Positions 28,950-38,081 of a stretch of DNA of 64,000 bases are shown here, one piece after another. How positions within the stretch are numbered: the stretch's first letter is position 1; every line of letters begins with the position of its first letter. Source of the DNA: Bacteroides sp. (GTDB lineage: Bacteria; Bacteroidota; Bacteroidia; Bacteroidales; Bacteroidaceae); NCBI GenBank assembly GCA_019414665.1, contig DXLO01000010.1:11839-75838 (forward strand), read 5' to 3'. The notes under the pieces are model-generated. The model was not told the DNA's origin. It worked only from the letters and a program-made list of their open reading frames with translations, and did not search any database. Made by a program: the position numbers and the translations under genes.

Positions 28950-28993
28950 GCTAATGGAAAGCTAGAGAAAGACATCTCTTTTCCTAAAAATAT

Positions 28994-29049
28994 TACATCC
29001 GGCATAAAAGCAATATACGCGTTTAAAGCTTTATGCCGGATGTTTTTTA
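28994..29049. terminator. Bidirectional terminator
   Basis: Stem ACATCCGGCATAAA / TTTATGCCGGATGT with interior GC pairs, followed by TTTTTTATTA. It serves DUF4301 and probably also the convergent gene at 29050. Confidence 0.85.
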
Positions 29050-29577
29050 TTATACTTCCCATTGGTCTATTTGGCGGAAAATGCGTGTAAGAGAGGAGTG
29101 GCATGATTCCGGATAAAAAAGTGTATACGAAAACCATAATTTTCGGTTGCGTACGTATTTGGCGTAATAACGGTATCCTTCTATCCGCTTTCCATTTTCA
29201 TAATGTGGACCGCTGAGAATAAACGAGTCACGTAATAACTCTTGCTTTTCGGCATATAGTTGTGTTGCCAATTCTTTCATTTTTATCTTTACCGGACTTG
29301 AGTCCGGAGCTTTCAGTACAGAGCATTCAATAACGAATCGCTCATTGTCCCAATATCCTAAACGTACAAAACCTTTGTCGGTTATTTCCTGAGAGAAAAA
29401 CTCCGGATAACGGATGCTGTATCCGTAGAAACTGTCGCGGTAGGTTTTCATTGGAGCATCGTTGATTAACTCGGTCAATACTTCCTGATAGGTGCGGAAT
29501 CCTTTTTGATCCCTCGACAGGTTTATTCCTATCGTGAAGCCAATGAGTATGATGATTACAACAAGCAATTTTCTCAT
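29050..29577 (-). CDS. Exported or membrane-anchored protein of unknown function
   Basis: 175 residues with an N-terminal hydrophobic segment (MRKLLVVIIILIGFTIGINLS) that may be a signal or anchor. The rest is a beta-rich domain with DSFYGYSIRYPEFF and RFVIECSVLKAPDSS; I do not recognise the family. It follows hisB after 39 bp on the same strand and may be the last gene of the his transcript, though nothing ties it to histidine synthesis. Confidence 0.65.
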   Translation of the reverse strand: MRKLLVVIIILIGFTIGINLSRDQKGFRTYQEVLTELINDAPMKTYRDSFYGYSIRYPEFFSQEITDKGFVRLGYWDNERFVIECSVLKAPDSSPVKIKMKELATQLYAEKQELLRDSFILSGPHYENGKRIEGYRYYAKYVRNRKLWFSYTLFYPESCHSSLTRIFRQIDQWEV

Positions 29578-29616
29578 GGTTCTGTTTTTTACTGAATATT
29601 CAAACAATGATGAAAG

Positions 29617-30741
29617 TTAGATACATCCTTTACTGGAGGGAACTTCGTAGTGGTAGATATCCCTTTTGACAGCCATTTTGATGCTTCGTGCCAGCGCCTT
29701 GAATATCCCTTCTATCTTGTGATGTTCGTTCTGACCTTCTGCCTTGATGTTCAGATTCATGCGTGCGGCATCACTCAGTGACTTGAAGAAATGGAGGAAC
29801 ATCTCTGTCGGCATTTCGCCTATCTTCTCACGTTTGAATTCTGCATCCCATACTAGCCAGGCGCGTCCTCCAAAGTCAAGAGTTACCTGACACAGGCAAT
29901 CGTCCATAGGAAGGCAATATCCATAGCGTTCGATACCTCGTTTGTTGCCAAGTGCCTGATATAGACATTCTCCCAAAGCAATAGCAGTATCTTCGATGGT
30001 ATGATGTTCGTCTACTTCAAGATCTCCTTTTACTTGAATTGTAAGATCCAGACCTCCATGCTTGCCTATTTGTTCCAGCATATGGTCGAAAAAGCCTAAT
30101 CCGGTATTTATTTTACATGTTCCGCTGCCGTCCAGATTCAGACGGATATAAATATCAGTTTCTTTAGTCGTGCGGCGTACTTCGGCTATACGTTCTCCGG
30201 CAAACAGAAACTCTGCTACTTTATCCCAATCGGCTGTTGCAAGTACGCAGGTGTCTTGCAGTTTTTTATCTTTTAGTATAGAGTCGTCTTTTTGTAAGAG
30301 AATGGCCTTACAGCCCAGGTTATATGCCAGTTCCACATCCGTAGCTCGGTCGCCTATCACGAAACTGTTTTCCAAATCGTATGCATCATTATCGATGTAC
30401 TGGGTAAGCATACCTGTCCGGGGTTTACGGGTGGGAGCATTATCTTCCGGAAAGCTTCGGTCTATCTGTACATCATCGAAAATAATTCCTTCGTTTTCGA
30501 ACGTCTTCATTACCAGATTATGTACAGGCCAGAATGTTTCTTCAGGAAAAGATGAGGTACCCAGCCCGTCCTGATTGGTTACCATTACAAAGTCGAAATC
30601 AAGCTTCTGTCGGATAAAAAACAGGTTGCGGAATACCTTCGGATAGAATTCCAGTTTTTCGAAAGAATCCAGCTGGTAATCTATTGGAGGTTCGATAACC
30701 AATGTTCCGTCACGGTCTATAAATAAAACTTTCTTTTTCAT
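29617..30741 (-). CDS. hisB: Bifunctional histidinol-phosphatase / imidazoleglycerol-phosphate dehydratase
   Basis: 374 residues. The N-terminal HAD phosphatase (about 1-165) has the nucleophile motif FIDRDGTLV and MVTNQDG; the C-terminal IGP dehydratase begins near RTTKETDIYIRLNLDGSG and has the metal-binding HHTIEDTAI and EGQNEHHKIEG motifs. The two activities are steps seven and nine of histidine synthesis. Last of four his genes, 7 bp after hisC. Confidence 0.97.
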   Translation of the reverse strand: MKKKVLFIDRDGTLVIEPPIDYQLDSFEKLEFYPKVFRNLFFIRQKLDFDFVMVTNQDGLGTSSFPEETFWPVHNLVMKTFENEGIIFDDVQIDRSFPEDNAPTRKPRTGMLTQYIDNDAYDLENSFVIGDRATDVELAYNLGCKAILLQKDDSILKDKKLQDTCVLATADWDKVAEFLFAGERIAEVRRTTKETDIYIRLNLDGSGTCKINTGLGFFDHMLEQIGKHGGLDLTIQVKGDLEVDEHHTIEDTAIALGECLYQALGNKRGIERYGYCLPMDDCLCQVTLDFGGRAWLVWDAEFKREKIGEMPTEMFLHFFKSLSDAARMNLNIKAEGQNEHHKIEGIFKALARSIKMAVKRDIYHYEVPSSKGCI

Positions 30742-30748
30742 AGGGTAA

Positions 30749-31789
30749 TCAGGGTTTATATTTTCTCAGAGCCTCAAGCAGAGCATCGTTTTCAGGACGA
30801 GTACCAATAGTTATTCGCAGGCAATCCTGACAGAGAGTTATGCTAGAACGGTTACGTACGATAATGCCTTTTTCTACCAAGTAATCGTAAATTGCCTTAG
30901 CATTACATACTTTTGTCAGGAAAAAGTTGGCATCAGTCGGGTAGATATGCGTACAACATGAAAGTTTGGCAAATTCTTTTATCATGCGTTCACGTTCATT
31001 AAGTAATGACTGTACCCATCTTTGCACTTCGTAATGTTTGTGCATCATCTGAATAGCTTCCTGTTGTGTCAGTCGGTTGACATTATACGGATATTTGATT
31101 TTACTCAGTATACCGATAATGTCAGGTGAAGCGAATGCCATGCCCAGACGGATTGCTGCACATCCCCAGGCTTTCGAGAAAGTCTGAAAGACGATCAGGT
31201 TTGGATATTGTTTTAAATCTCCTATAAGGGAAGGTTCGTCAGAAAAATCGATATAAGCTTCATCTACTATGACAAGTCCCTGAAACTTTTCAAGTAAAGT
31301 AAGTATTTCTTTGCGGCACAGATTGTTGCCTGTGGGGTTATTGGGAGAGCAGAGGAAGATGAGTTTCGTATTTTCGTCTGAAGCCGCAAGCAGTTCATCT
31401 GCTTTGAACTGAAAAGTATCGTCAAGCAGAACCTTGCGGTATTCTACATCGTTCACATCAGCACATACCTGATACATACCGTATGTCGGATCTATGGCAA
31501 CAACATTATCGATGCCCGGACGGCAAAAAGCACGAAATACCAGATCTATAGCTTCATCACTTCCGTTGCCTAGAAATATTTGTTCAGGGGTGACCTTTTT
31601 TACGAGAGCAATCATATCTTTCAGCTCGCGTTGAAGTGGGTCAGGATATCGGTTATTGGGAGTGTTATACGGATTCTCATTGGCATCCAGAAATACTGAA
31701 GCCTCTTTTCCGCTATATTCGTCACGTGCCGATGAATAAGGTTTTAGAGCCCATATATTCGGTCGTGTCAGCTCTTTCAGCGATTTCAT
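30749..31789 (-). CDS. hisC: Histidinol-phosphate aminotransferase
   Basis: 346 residues, a class I/II PLP aminotransferase that transaminates imidazole-acetol phosphate. Visible are NENPYNTPNNRYPDP near the start, GNGSDEAID, CSPNNPTGN and the PLP-lysine region FQTFSKAWGCAAIRLG. It lies between hisD (11 bp) and hisB (7 bp). Confidence 0.97.
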   Translation of the reverse strand: MKSLKELTRPNIWALKPYSSARDEYSGKEASVFLDANENPYNTPNNRYPDPLQRELKDMIALVKKVTPEQIFLGNGSDEAIDLVFRAFCRPGIDNVVAIDPTYGMYQVCADVNDVEYRKVLLDDTFQFKADELLAASDENTKLIFLCSPNNPTGNNLCRKEILTLLEKFQGLVIVDEAYIDFSDEPSLIGDLKQYPNLIVFQTFSKAWGCAAIRLGMAFASPDIIGILSKIKYPYNVNRLTQQEAIQMMHKHYEVQRWVQSLLNERERMIKEFAKLSCCTHIYPTDANFFLTKVCNAKAIYDYLVEKGIIVRNRSSITLCQDCLRITIGTRPENDALLEALRKYKP

Positions 31790-31800
31790 AAGCGTTTCGG

Positions 31801-33084
31801 TTAAAGTTTTTCATTAAGTCGTACTGTGATAGCATTCTTATGGGCATCGAGATGCTCGTTGGCTGCCATTACCTGAATAGCAGGTCCGATGGTAGCGATT
31901 CCTTCCCGGGTAATTTCCTGGAAAGTAATTTTGCGGATAAAGCTATCCAGGCTAACTCCACTATATGCTTTGGCATATCCGTTGGTAGGAAGTGTATGGT
32001 TGGTTCCCGAAGCATAATCGCCTGCACTTTCAGGAGCGTATGATCCTAAGAATACAGAACCTGCATTGATGATTTTTTCGGCTATATCTGTGTAATCTTT
32101 CGTTTCGATAATCAAGTGTTCAGGGGCATATTCGTTTATCATGTCAATAGCCTCCTGCATATTTCGTACGAGGATAAGTTTGCTCGACTGGAGGGATTTC
32201 TCCGCGAGAGATTTACGAGGTAATTCAGATAACTGACGATCGACTTCTGCTGCTACTTTGTCAATCAGAGTTTCGGATGTTGTAATAAGTATAGCCTGAC
32301 TGTCTGCACCGTGTTCTGCTTGAGAAAGAAGGTCGGAAGCAACAAATGTCGGGTTGGCTGTTTCATCAGCAAGAACGGCTACTTCCGAAGGACCTGCAGG
32401 CATATCTATCGCAACATCACGTAAAGCAACTTGCTGTTTGGCTACTGTAACATATTGGTTTCCGGGGCCGAATATTTTATATACTTTCGGAATACTGCTG
32501 GTTCCGTATGCCATTGCTCCGATAGCTTGTACACCACCGGCCTTGAATACTCTTTTTACTCCTGCTACCCGTGCTGCATATAGAATTGCAGGATGGATTT
32601 TTCCTTCACGGTTGGGAGGGGTACACAAAATGATTTCCTTGCAGCCGGCTATTTGTGCCGGAGCGGCAAGCATCAGTACTGTTGAAAATAGGGGAGCCGT
32701 GCCTCCTGGTACGTAGAGTCCTACTTTTTCTATGGCAACGGCTTTCTGCCAACAGGTTACTCCTGGAAGTGTTTCTATTTTTTTGCTTGCAAACTTTTGT
32801 GAAGAGTGAAATGTCTGTATATTATTTAATGCCAGCATGATGGCTGCTTTAAGTTTAATATCTACTTCTTTTTCAGCTTCTTCGAATTCTTTTTCTGTCA
32901 CTTCCAGTGAGTTTAATTTTACTTTATCGAACTGCTCTTCATAACCGATTACAGCACGGTCGCCTTGTGTCCGTACTTTTTCCAGTATGTCACAAACTGT
33001 TTCACGAAGAGATTCTGTCTGTAGTGCAGAGCGTTTCAGCAGGAAATTCCATTCCAGGCGTTCTGGATAGCGTATGATATTCAT
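31801..33084 (-). CDS. hisD: Histidinol dehydrogenase
   Basis: 427 residues, the zinc enzyme that oxidises histidinol to histidine in two NAD-linked steps. Landmarks include GLYVPGGTAPLFSTVLM, FGPGNQYVTVAKQQV, DMPAGPSEVAVLAD and the zinc/base region with EHGADSQ and HTLPTNGYAKAYSG. Second gene of the his operon. Confidence 0.97.
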   Translation of the reverse strand: MNIIRYPERLEWNFLLKRSALQTESLRETVCDILEKVRTQGDRAVIGYEEQFDKVKLNSLEVTEKEFEEAEKEVDIKLKAAIMLALNNIQTFHSSQKFASKKIETLPGVTCWQKAVAIEKVGLYVPGGTAPLFSTVLMLAAPAQIAGCKEIILCTPPNREGKIHPAILYAARVAGVKRVFKAGGVQAIGAMAYGTSSIPKVYKIFGPGNQYVTVAKQQVALRDVAIDMPAGPSEVAVLADETANPTFVASDLLSQAEHGADSQAILITTSETLIDKVAAEVDRQLSELPRKSLAEKSLQSSKLILVRNMQEAIDMINEYAPEHLIIETKDYTDIAEKIINAGSVFLGSYAPESAGDYASGTNHTLPTNGYAKAYSGVSLDSFIRKITFQEITREGIATIGPAIQVMAANEHLDAHKNAITVRLNEKL

Positions 33085-33113
33085 GGTGTTGTTGGTTTTC
33101 TGTGATACTTCAA

Positions 33114-33965
33114 TTATAAAATCATTTTCTCAATGGGAAGAACCAAAATGCCTTGTGCTCCCAGCGCTTTCAGTTTTCCGATAATTTCCCAAAAACATTT
33201 CTGATCTATTACCGTATGTACACTGCTCCATCCTTCGGTTGCAAGTGGCATGATGGTAGGACTTTTTACTCCAGGAAGGACTTCGATTATATCTTTTACT
33301 TTATCGGTTGGTGCATTCATCAGCACATATTTCTTGTCTTCTGCTGCTTTTACTGCCTCAATACGGAACAAGAGCTCTTCCAGAATTTCTTTCTTTTCTG
33401 GTGTCAGATTGGGATTGCCGATAAGCAAGGCTTCACTTTTCATAACAATTTCCACTTCTTTCAGGTTGTTACTTATCAAAGTGGATCCGGAACTTACAAT
33501 ATCAAATATGGCATCAGAAAGACCTATTCCGGGAGCTATTTCTACAGATCCGGTAATTACATGAATATCTGCATTTATCCCTTGTTTGTCGAGATAAGTT
33601 TGTAGAATGCCGGGATATGATGTGGCAATTTTCTTCCCGTTGAACCATGATGGTCCGTTATATTCTTCTTCTTTATGGACTGCCAGTGACAATCTGCATT
33701 TACTGAATCCCAGTCGGTAAATGATATCAGCTTTTTCCTTACGTTCTACAAATTCATTTTCTCCTACAATACCTAAATCGGCCACTCCGCTTGCTACACT
33801 TTGTGGAATATCATCGTCACGCAGGAACAAGACCTCTATCGGAAAGTTGGACGATTGTGTGAGCAACGTGCGTTTGGACGTAGAAAGTTTGATGTCTGCT
33901 TCTGCAAATAAGGCCATTGTGTCTTCAAATAAACGGCCTTTTGATTGTACGGCAATTCTAAGCAT
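33114..33965 (-). CDS. hisG: ATP phosphoribosyltransferase, long form
   Basis: 283 residues, the long HisG form with its own C-terminal regulatory domain for feedback by histidine (about 210-283). The N-terminal LRIAVQSKGRLFEDT, GVADLGIVGENEF and DIVSSGSTLISNNL match the catalytic domain. First structural gene of the operon; a leader peptide and hairpin lie upstream. Confidence 0.97.
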   Translation of the reverse strand: MLRIAVQSKGRLFEDTMALFAEADIKLSTSKRTLLTQSSNFPIEVLFLRDDDIPQSVASGVADLGIVGENEFVERKEKADIIYRLGFSKCRLSLAVHKEEEYNGPSWFNGKKIATSYPGILQTYLDKQGINADIHVITGSVEIAPGIGLSDAIFDIVSSGSTLISNNLKEVEIVMKSEALLIGNPNLTPEKKEILEELLFRIEAVKAAEDKKYVLMNAPTDKVKDIIEVLPGVKSPTIMPLATEGWSSVHTVIDQKCFWEIIGKLKALGAQGILVLPIEKMIL

Positions 33966-33989
33966 ATTCTGTAAAGTTTTAAGTTATCA

Positions 33990-34024
33990 AACAAAAAAAG
34001 GCTTACCGAAACGGCAAGCCTTTG
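33990..34024 (-). terminator. his operon attenuator terminator
   Basis: On the minus strand the leader ends in AAAGGCTTGCCG-TTT-CGGTAAGCCTTTTTTT, a GC-rich stem with a T7 run, 24 bp before hisG. Its 5' arm GGCTTGCCG can instead pair over nine positions with CGGTAGGCT, which lies at the stop codon of the leader peptide, so an antiterminator is possible. See the leader peptide entry. Confidence 0.88.
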
Positions 34025-34053
34025 ATATTTTTGTAGCTATACGACACCTCAGC

Positions 34054-34110
34054 CTACCGTATGTTAACGTCAGGAGAATGATGATGGCGAATAGTTAGAT
34101 TATTGTTCAT
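34054..34110 (-). CDS. hisL: his operon leader peptide
   Basis: An 18-codon reading frame that encodes MNNNLTIRHHHSPDVNIR, with three consecutive His codons (CAT CAT CAT). It begins about 16 nt after the predicted transcription start and is followed by the alternative hairpins of an attenuator. By analogy with enterobacterial hisL, a ribosome stalled at the His codons when charged tRNA-His is scarce would favour the antiterminator. Here CGGTAGGCT of the antiterminator overlaps the TAG stop. Confidence 0.85.
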   Translation of the reverse strand: MNNNLTIRHHHSPDVNIR

Positions 34111-34135
34111 AAATATTTCTTTTATTTGTATATGG

Positions 34136-34167
34136 CAAATGTAAACTGTTTAAATGTAAAATCCAAA
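34136..34167 (-). promoter_or_regulatory. his operon promoter
   Basis: On the minus strand TTTG (34164-34167) and TACATTTG (34136-34143) are separated by 20 bp, a match to the Bacteroides -33 / -7 pattern. Transcription should start near 34126-34129. Confidence 0.75.
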
Positions 34168-34213
34168 TATTTATCAGAAAAACTTTACTTTTACTTTCAA
34201 TTTTATTATTGCT

Positions 34214-35671
34214 TTATTCGTTGAGGTATTCCATTGGATTGATTTCTCCACTTTTTATTTTCAGAAAAATGTCTTTTGCCAGCTCGTAGAAATGTTCGTC
34301 GGTTTCGAAAGGAGATAATACCGGTTCTTCTTTCTTCAATGAACTGGAAGAAAAGACGGCCCCTCGTACAAGATAGGTAAAAGTCAGTTTTTCTTCTTTC
34401 ATACGATAATAACAGTATGCCATCAGATAATAGTTACTGTGCATGATATCTGGATTTAATTCTTCTTCTTTTCTCAGATATTCCAATGCCTGTTCCCAAT
34501 ATTCATTATGGAAATAGGCTGTACCTATATAAGCTGCCGCTTCTGCTTCGTCCTCGGCAAATAACTCACCATAGTGAAAGGCTGTTTGTGCATCTTCCAG
34601 CTTTTTTTCATCCAGATGCAATTCACCTTTCAGTAGATATAATTCACTGCTGTGATTGTCGTAAGCCAGACCTTGTTCTACATCTTCTTTGCAGGCAGAT
34701 TGATTCTCGAGTCGTAAATGAGAAATACCTCTTTTATGATACAAGGATGCCATTTCAAAATAAGGCAGTTTGCCGCTGGCTATTATCTTGTCAGAATACT
34801 CCAATACTTTCTGGTAATCTTGTACGATGAAGTATATTGACATGATGATATTTTGAATATATGGCTTTTCGGTAGTATGTTTTTCTATATAAAACAGACA
34901 TTCAAGTGCCTGGTCTATTTCGTTTTCCAACAAAAGACAATTGCTTTTCAGTTCCCAAGTTATCAGATTGGTGTCATCTATGGCCATAGCAAAATCTATT
35001 GCTTCCATCGCTTTTTCTGATTGGTACATACGGATATAGCAACGTATCAGATTGTGCCAGAAATCGAGTGTATAGGGAGCTTCGTCAAGTAGCTGGTTAT
35101 ATAGTTTCACGGCTTCTTCCGGATTGCCGAAACTGAAGTGGTATGAAGCCATTTCTTCCAATACTCCAATGTTTTCCGGAGCTTCGCTGTATGCCTTTTC
35201 CAGCCAGTAATGGGCTTTTTTCTTCTGGTGGTCATCCATATACACATGTGCAATGTCGAGCATTGTGTCTATGTCTTTTTCGTCTTGGTAAAGCTGATCT
35301 AGCAGTGCATCAGCTTCTTGAGTACGCTTTTGTGCCAGATAAAGTTCAGCCTGCAGCAACCTGACTTCGTAGTCGTTTTGGTCGGTTATAGTATTTAATA
35401 TGCATTGAGCATCGTTGGTATTACCTTTTGCTATAAGATTATGACATTTAAATATCAGTATATCTAAATTATCGGGATGAAGTGACAGCCCATAGTCCAC
35501 TACTTCTTCCGAAGCCTTTATATTTCCCATGCTTGCATAGAATTCTGCCAATAGGGTGATTTCGTCGGCTTCAAAATAAACACTGGTATGATTGTCCAGC
35601 ATATCTGCATATTTAGCCAGAAGTTCTTTAAATTCTGGTTTGTGGAAAATAGAAGACAAGTCATCTTTCAT
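34214..35671 (-). CDS. Tetratricopeptide-repeat protein
   Basis: 485 residues without a signal peptide, composed almost wholly of TPR-like helix pairs (for example EADEITLLAEFYASMGNIKASEEV, LDIAHVYMDDHQKKKAHYWLEKA, EEMASYHFSFGNPEEAVKLYNQL). It is probably a cytoplasmic scaffold; partners are unknown. It lies between glnS and the his promoter on the same strand, separated from glnS by a long hairpin. Confidence 0.88.
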   Translation of the reverse strand: MKDDLSSIFHKPEFKELLAKYADMLDNHTSVYFEADEITLLAEFYASMGNIKASEEVVDYGLSLHPDNLDILIFKCHNLIAKGNTNDAQCILNTITDQNDYEVRLLQAELYLAQKRTQEADALLDQLYQDEKDIDTMLDIAHVYMDDHQKKKAHYWLEKAYSEAPENIGVLEEMASYHFSFGNPEEAVKLYNQLLDEAPYTLDFWHNLIRCYIRMYQSEKAMEAIDFAMAIDDTNLITWELKSNCLLLENEIDQALECLFYIEKHTTEKPYIQNIIMSIYFIVQDYQKVLEYSDKIIASGKLPYFEMASLYHKRGISHLRLENQSACKEDVEQGLAYDNHSSELYLLKGELHLDEKKLEDAQTAFHYGELFAEDEAEAAAYIGTAYFHNEYWEQALEYLRKEEELNPDIMHSNYYLMAYCYYRMKEEKLTFTYLVRGAVFSSSSLKKEEPVLSPFETDEHFYELAKDIFLKIKSGEINPMEYLNE

Positions 35672-35702
35672 GGTTGTTATTTATTTAAAAGGTAAAATAA
35701 AA

Positions 35703-35793
35703 AACGCAGATTATGCAAATTGTTCCGTAGTCAGGAGGAATGTATTTTGTCAGAAAAATACGCCCTTCTACGTAGTGCTTTGCATAATCTGTG
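35703..35793 (-). terminator. Long extended hairpin, probable glnS terminator
   Basis: An imperfect hairpin of about 90 bases. Outer stem GCAGATTATGCAAA / TTTGCATAATCTGTG, middle CGTAG / CTACG and inner GTATTTT / AAAATAC. Read on the minus strand it is followed by TTTTTTATTTT, so it can end glnS transcripts. It is much longer than a usual terminator. Confidence 0.7.
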
Positions 35794-35821
35794 TTTCTGG
35801 TTTTATGAATATGTCTATATT

Positions 35822-37561
35822 TTATTTGTTGATCTTACTCCAGGTATCTTTAAGTGATACGGTACGGTTAAATACCAAGTGTTCAGGAGTAGAATCTTTG
35901 TCGACATTAAAGTATCCGATACGCTGGAACTGCAAGTAGTCAAGCGGTTTTGCATCTGCAAGGAACTTTTCTACATAACATTCCTTCAAAACTTTCAGCG
36001 AGTCTGGATTTATCATTTCCTGCATAGCTTCCAACGCTGAACAGTTCTTGGCTTCGCGGATAGCAGCCATTTCATCACGAGGATTTTCTACTTTCCACAA
36101 GCGGTCGTACAAGCGTACTTCTGCTTTCAAGCAATGATTGCAGCTTACCCAGTGCAGTGTACCTTTCACTTTACGGTTAGCTTCTGGCATTCCGCTCTTG
36201 GTATTCGGATCGTATTCGGCGTATACTTCTACGATGTTTCCGTTTTCGTCTTTCTTGCATCCGGTACATTTTACGATATATGCATTTTTCAGACGAACTT
36301 CCTGTCCCGGAGTCATACGGAAGAATTTTTTTGGAGCATCTTCCATAAAGTCTTCACGTTCCATCCATAATTCACGGCTGAACTCAATAGTATGAGTAGG
36401 AGAGTTCGGATCTTCCGGATTATTGATGGCTTCCATTTCTTCTACTTTTCCTTCCGGATAGTTAGTCAAGATCAGTTTTACCGGATTCAAAACAGCTGAT
36501 ACTCGTGTAGAACGTGCATTCAAGTCTTCACGAACAGCACTTTCCAGCAATGCGAAATCGTTCAAGGCATCGTAGGTAGTATAACCGATCTTATCGATAA
36601 ACTTGCGGATAGATTCCGGAGAATATCCTCTGCGGCGGAATGCGCAAATAGTCGGCATACGAGGATCGTCCCAGCCGTTTACCAGTCCTTCTTTTACTAG
36701 AATCAGCAAGTTACGCTTACTCATCAGCGTGTAGCTCAAATTCAGCTTGTTGAACTCATACTGGTGAGGACGGTTATCGTCAAGATCTTTTCCGTCTTTT
36801 ACCCAATCGACGAACAAGTCATACAACGGACGGTGTACGACAAACTCCAACGTACACAATGAGTGAGTTACTCCTTCGAAGAAATCGCTCTGTCCGTGTG
36901 CGAAATCGTACATAGGATATGCTTTCCATTTATCACCCGTACGGTGGTGAGGAGTTTTTACTACACGGTAGATAATAGGATCGCGGAAGTGCATATTAGG
37001 GTTGGCCATATCTATCTTGGCACGGAGCACCATTTTACCTTCCTCTATTTCGCCATTGTTCATTTTCTGGAACAATTCAAGGCTTTCCTCTATCGGTCGG
37101 TTACGGTATGGACTTTCTACTCCCGGTTGTGTAGGAGTTCCTTTTTGGGCTGCAATTTCTTCTGAAGTTTGTTCGTCTATATATGCTTTACCTTCCTTGA
37201 TAAGACGGATGGCAAAGTCCCATAATTGCTGGAAATAGTCGGAAGCATAATATTCATTTCCCCACTGGTATCCCAACCACTGAATATCTTCTTTTATCGC
37301 TTCTACATATTCTACATCTTCTTTTGTAGGATTTGTATCGTCAAAACGCAAGTTGCATACTCCACCATATCGTTGGGCAATACCGAAGTCCATGCAAATA
37401 GCCTTAGCATGGCCAATGTGTAAATATCCGTTTGGCTCAGGCGGGAATCGGGTCTGTATTCTTCCTCCGTTTTTTCCCTCCTTTAAATCTTTTTCAACAA
37501 TCTGCTCAATAAAGTTCAGGCTTTTCTTTTCAGAACTTTCCGTTACGTTCATTTCTGTCAT
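35822..37561 (-). CDS. glnS: Glutaminyl-tRNA synthetase
   Basis: 579 residues, class I aminoacyl-tRNA synthetase. The HIGH motif is in FPPEPNGYLHIGHAKA (about residues 41-56) and the KMSKS equivalent in LMSKRNL. RFDDTNP and QSDFFEGVTHSLCTLEF are specific for GlnRS/GluRS. The C-terminal anticodon-binding beta-barrels follow; a CTGCKKDENG and CNHCLKAE pair resembles a zinc site within this region. Monocistronic. Confidence 0.97.
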   Translation of the reverse strand: MTEMNVTESSEKKSLNFIEQIVEKDLKEGKNGGRIQTRFPPEPNGYLHIGHAKAICMDFGIAQRYGGVCNLRFDDTNPTKEDVEYVEAIKEDIQWLGYQWGNEYYASDYFQQLWDFAIRLIKEGKAYIDEQTSEEIAAQKGTPTQPGVESPYRNRPIEESLELFQKMNNGEIEEGKMVLRAKIDMANPNMHFRDPIIYRVVKTPHHRTGDKWKAYPMYDFAHGQSDFFEGVTHSLCTLEFVVHRPLYDLFVDWVKDGKDLDDNRPHQYEFNKLNLSYTLMSKRNLLILVKEGLVNGWDDPRMPTICAFRRRGYSPESIRKFIDKIGYTTYDALNDFALLESAVREDLNARSTRVSAVLNPVKLILTNYPEGKVEEMEAINNPEDPNSPTHTIEFSRELWMEREDFMEDAPKKFFRMTPGQEVRLKNAYIVKCTGCKKDENGNIVEVYAEYDPNTKSGMPEANRKVKGTLHWVSCNHCLKAEVRLYDRLWKVENPRDEMAAIREAKNCSALEAMQEMINPDSLKVLKECYVEKFLADAKPLDYLQFQRIGYFNVDKDSTPEHLVFNRTVSLKDTWSKINK

Positions 37562-37769
37562 AGCGTTTTCGTTTTACACTTTTACTTTTTTGCGTTTTCG
37601 CGCTTTTGTGTGCAAAAATAATGATTCTTTCCTGAACTACCTATAAAAGAGAGGTGATACTGTTTATTAAACTATAAAATAAATTCTTTTTTATAAGGTA
37701 GCAAATATGTATTATTTTTACAAAAGAGAGAAAAAAGGCTGCAAACTCTTTATTTTAAGAAAGATTTTA

Positions 37770-37777
37770 TATCTTTG
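37770..37777 (+). promoter_or_regulatory. Bacteroides-type -7 element of a candidate RNA gene
   Basis: TATCTTTG matches TAnnTTTG. No protein start lies in the 300 bp downstream. No clear -33 TTTG. Confidence 0.5.
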
Positions 37778-37783
37778 TCATAC

Positions 37784-37985
37784 TATTGAGGAGGGGGAGT
37801 TTGACAGAATGTAAACAAAGAAAAACGATAAACATGTTTTAAGACATAGTTTTTTATTTGTTTAGTTCAAAAAAAGCCCTCATCTTTGTAGCGTTATCCT
37901 GAAAACAATCTTTTTACCTTAAAAAAAACTAATACCTATTGAAAACTTAAAAAAGCTTCTTTGTGAAAAGAGGCTTTTTTTATTG
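37784..37985 (+). ncRNA. Candidate structured non-coding RNA
   Basis: A transcript starting near 37784 would fold its first 100 bases (37791-37881) into a rod. Nested pairs, in order, are GAGGG/CCCTC, TTTGA/TCAAA, TAAACAAA/TTTGTTTA, AAAAAC/GTTTTT and ATGT/ACAT. The unit ends about 37985 with the stem AAAAAGCTTCTTT / AAAGAGGCTTTTT and a T-run. Size, rod shape and isolation between genes recall housekeeping or 6S-like RNAs, but I cannot assign a family, and AT-rich sequence pairs easily by chance. Confidence 0.5.
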
Positions 37986-38018
37986 CCTTTTTGTGAACTT
38001 TCTAAAAGAATAATTTCT

Positions 38019-38026
38019 TATTTTTG
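38019..38026 (+). promoter_or_regulatory. Bacteroides-type -7 promoter element of rarA
   Basis: TATTTTTG matches TAnnTTTG, 56 bp before the rarA ATG. Confidence 0.5.
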
Positions 38027-38081
38027 AAAAACTTTTCTCAATATAATACAAGATACAGGAAATTCCAAAAAATAGAATATT

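Larger units (their letters stand above)
37562..38081. other. Intergenic region between glnS and rarA
   Basis: 520 bp, AT-rich, without a credible protein gene. It contains the divergent glnS promoter region, a candidate RNA gene (37784-37985, with promoter and terminator) and the rarA promoter at 38019-38026. Confidence 0.7.
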
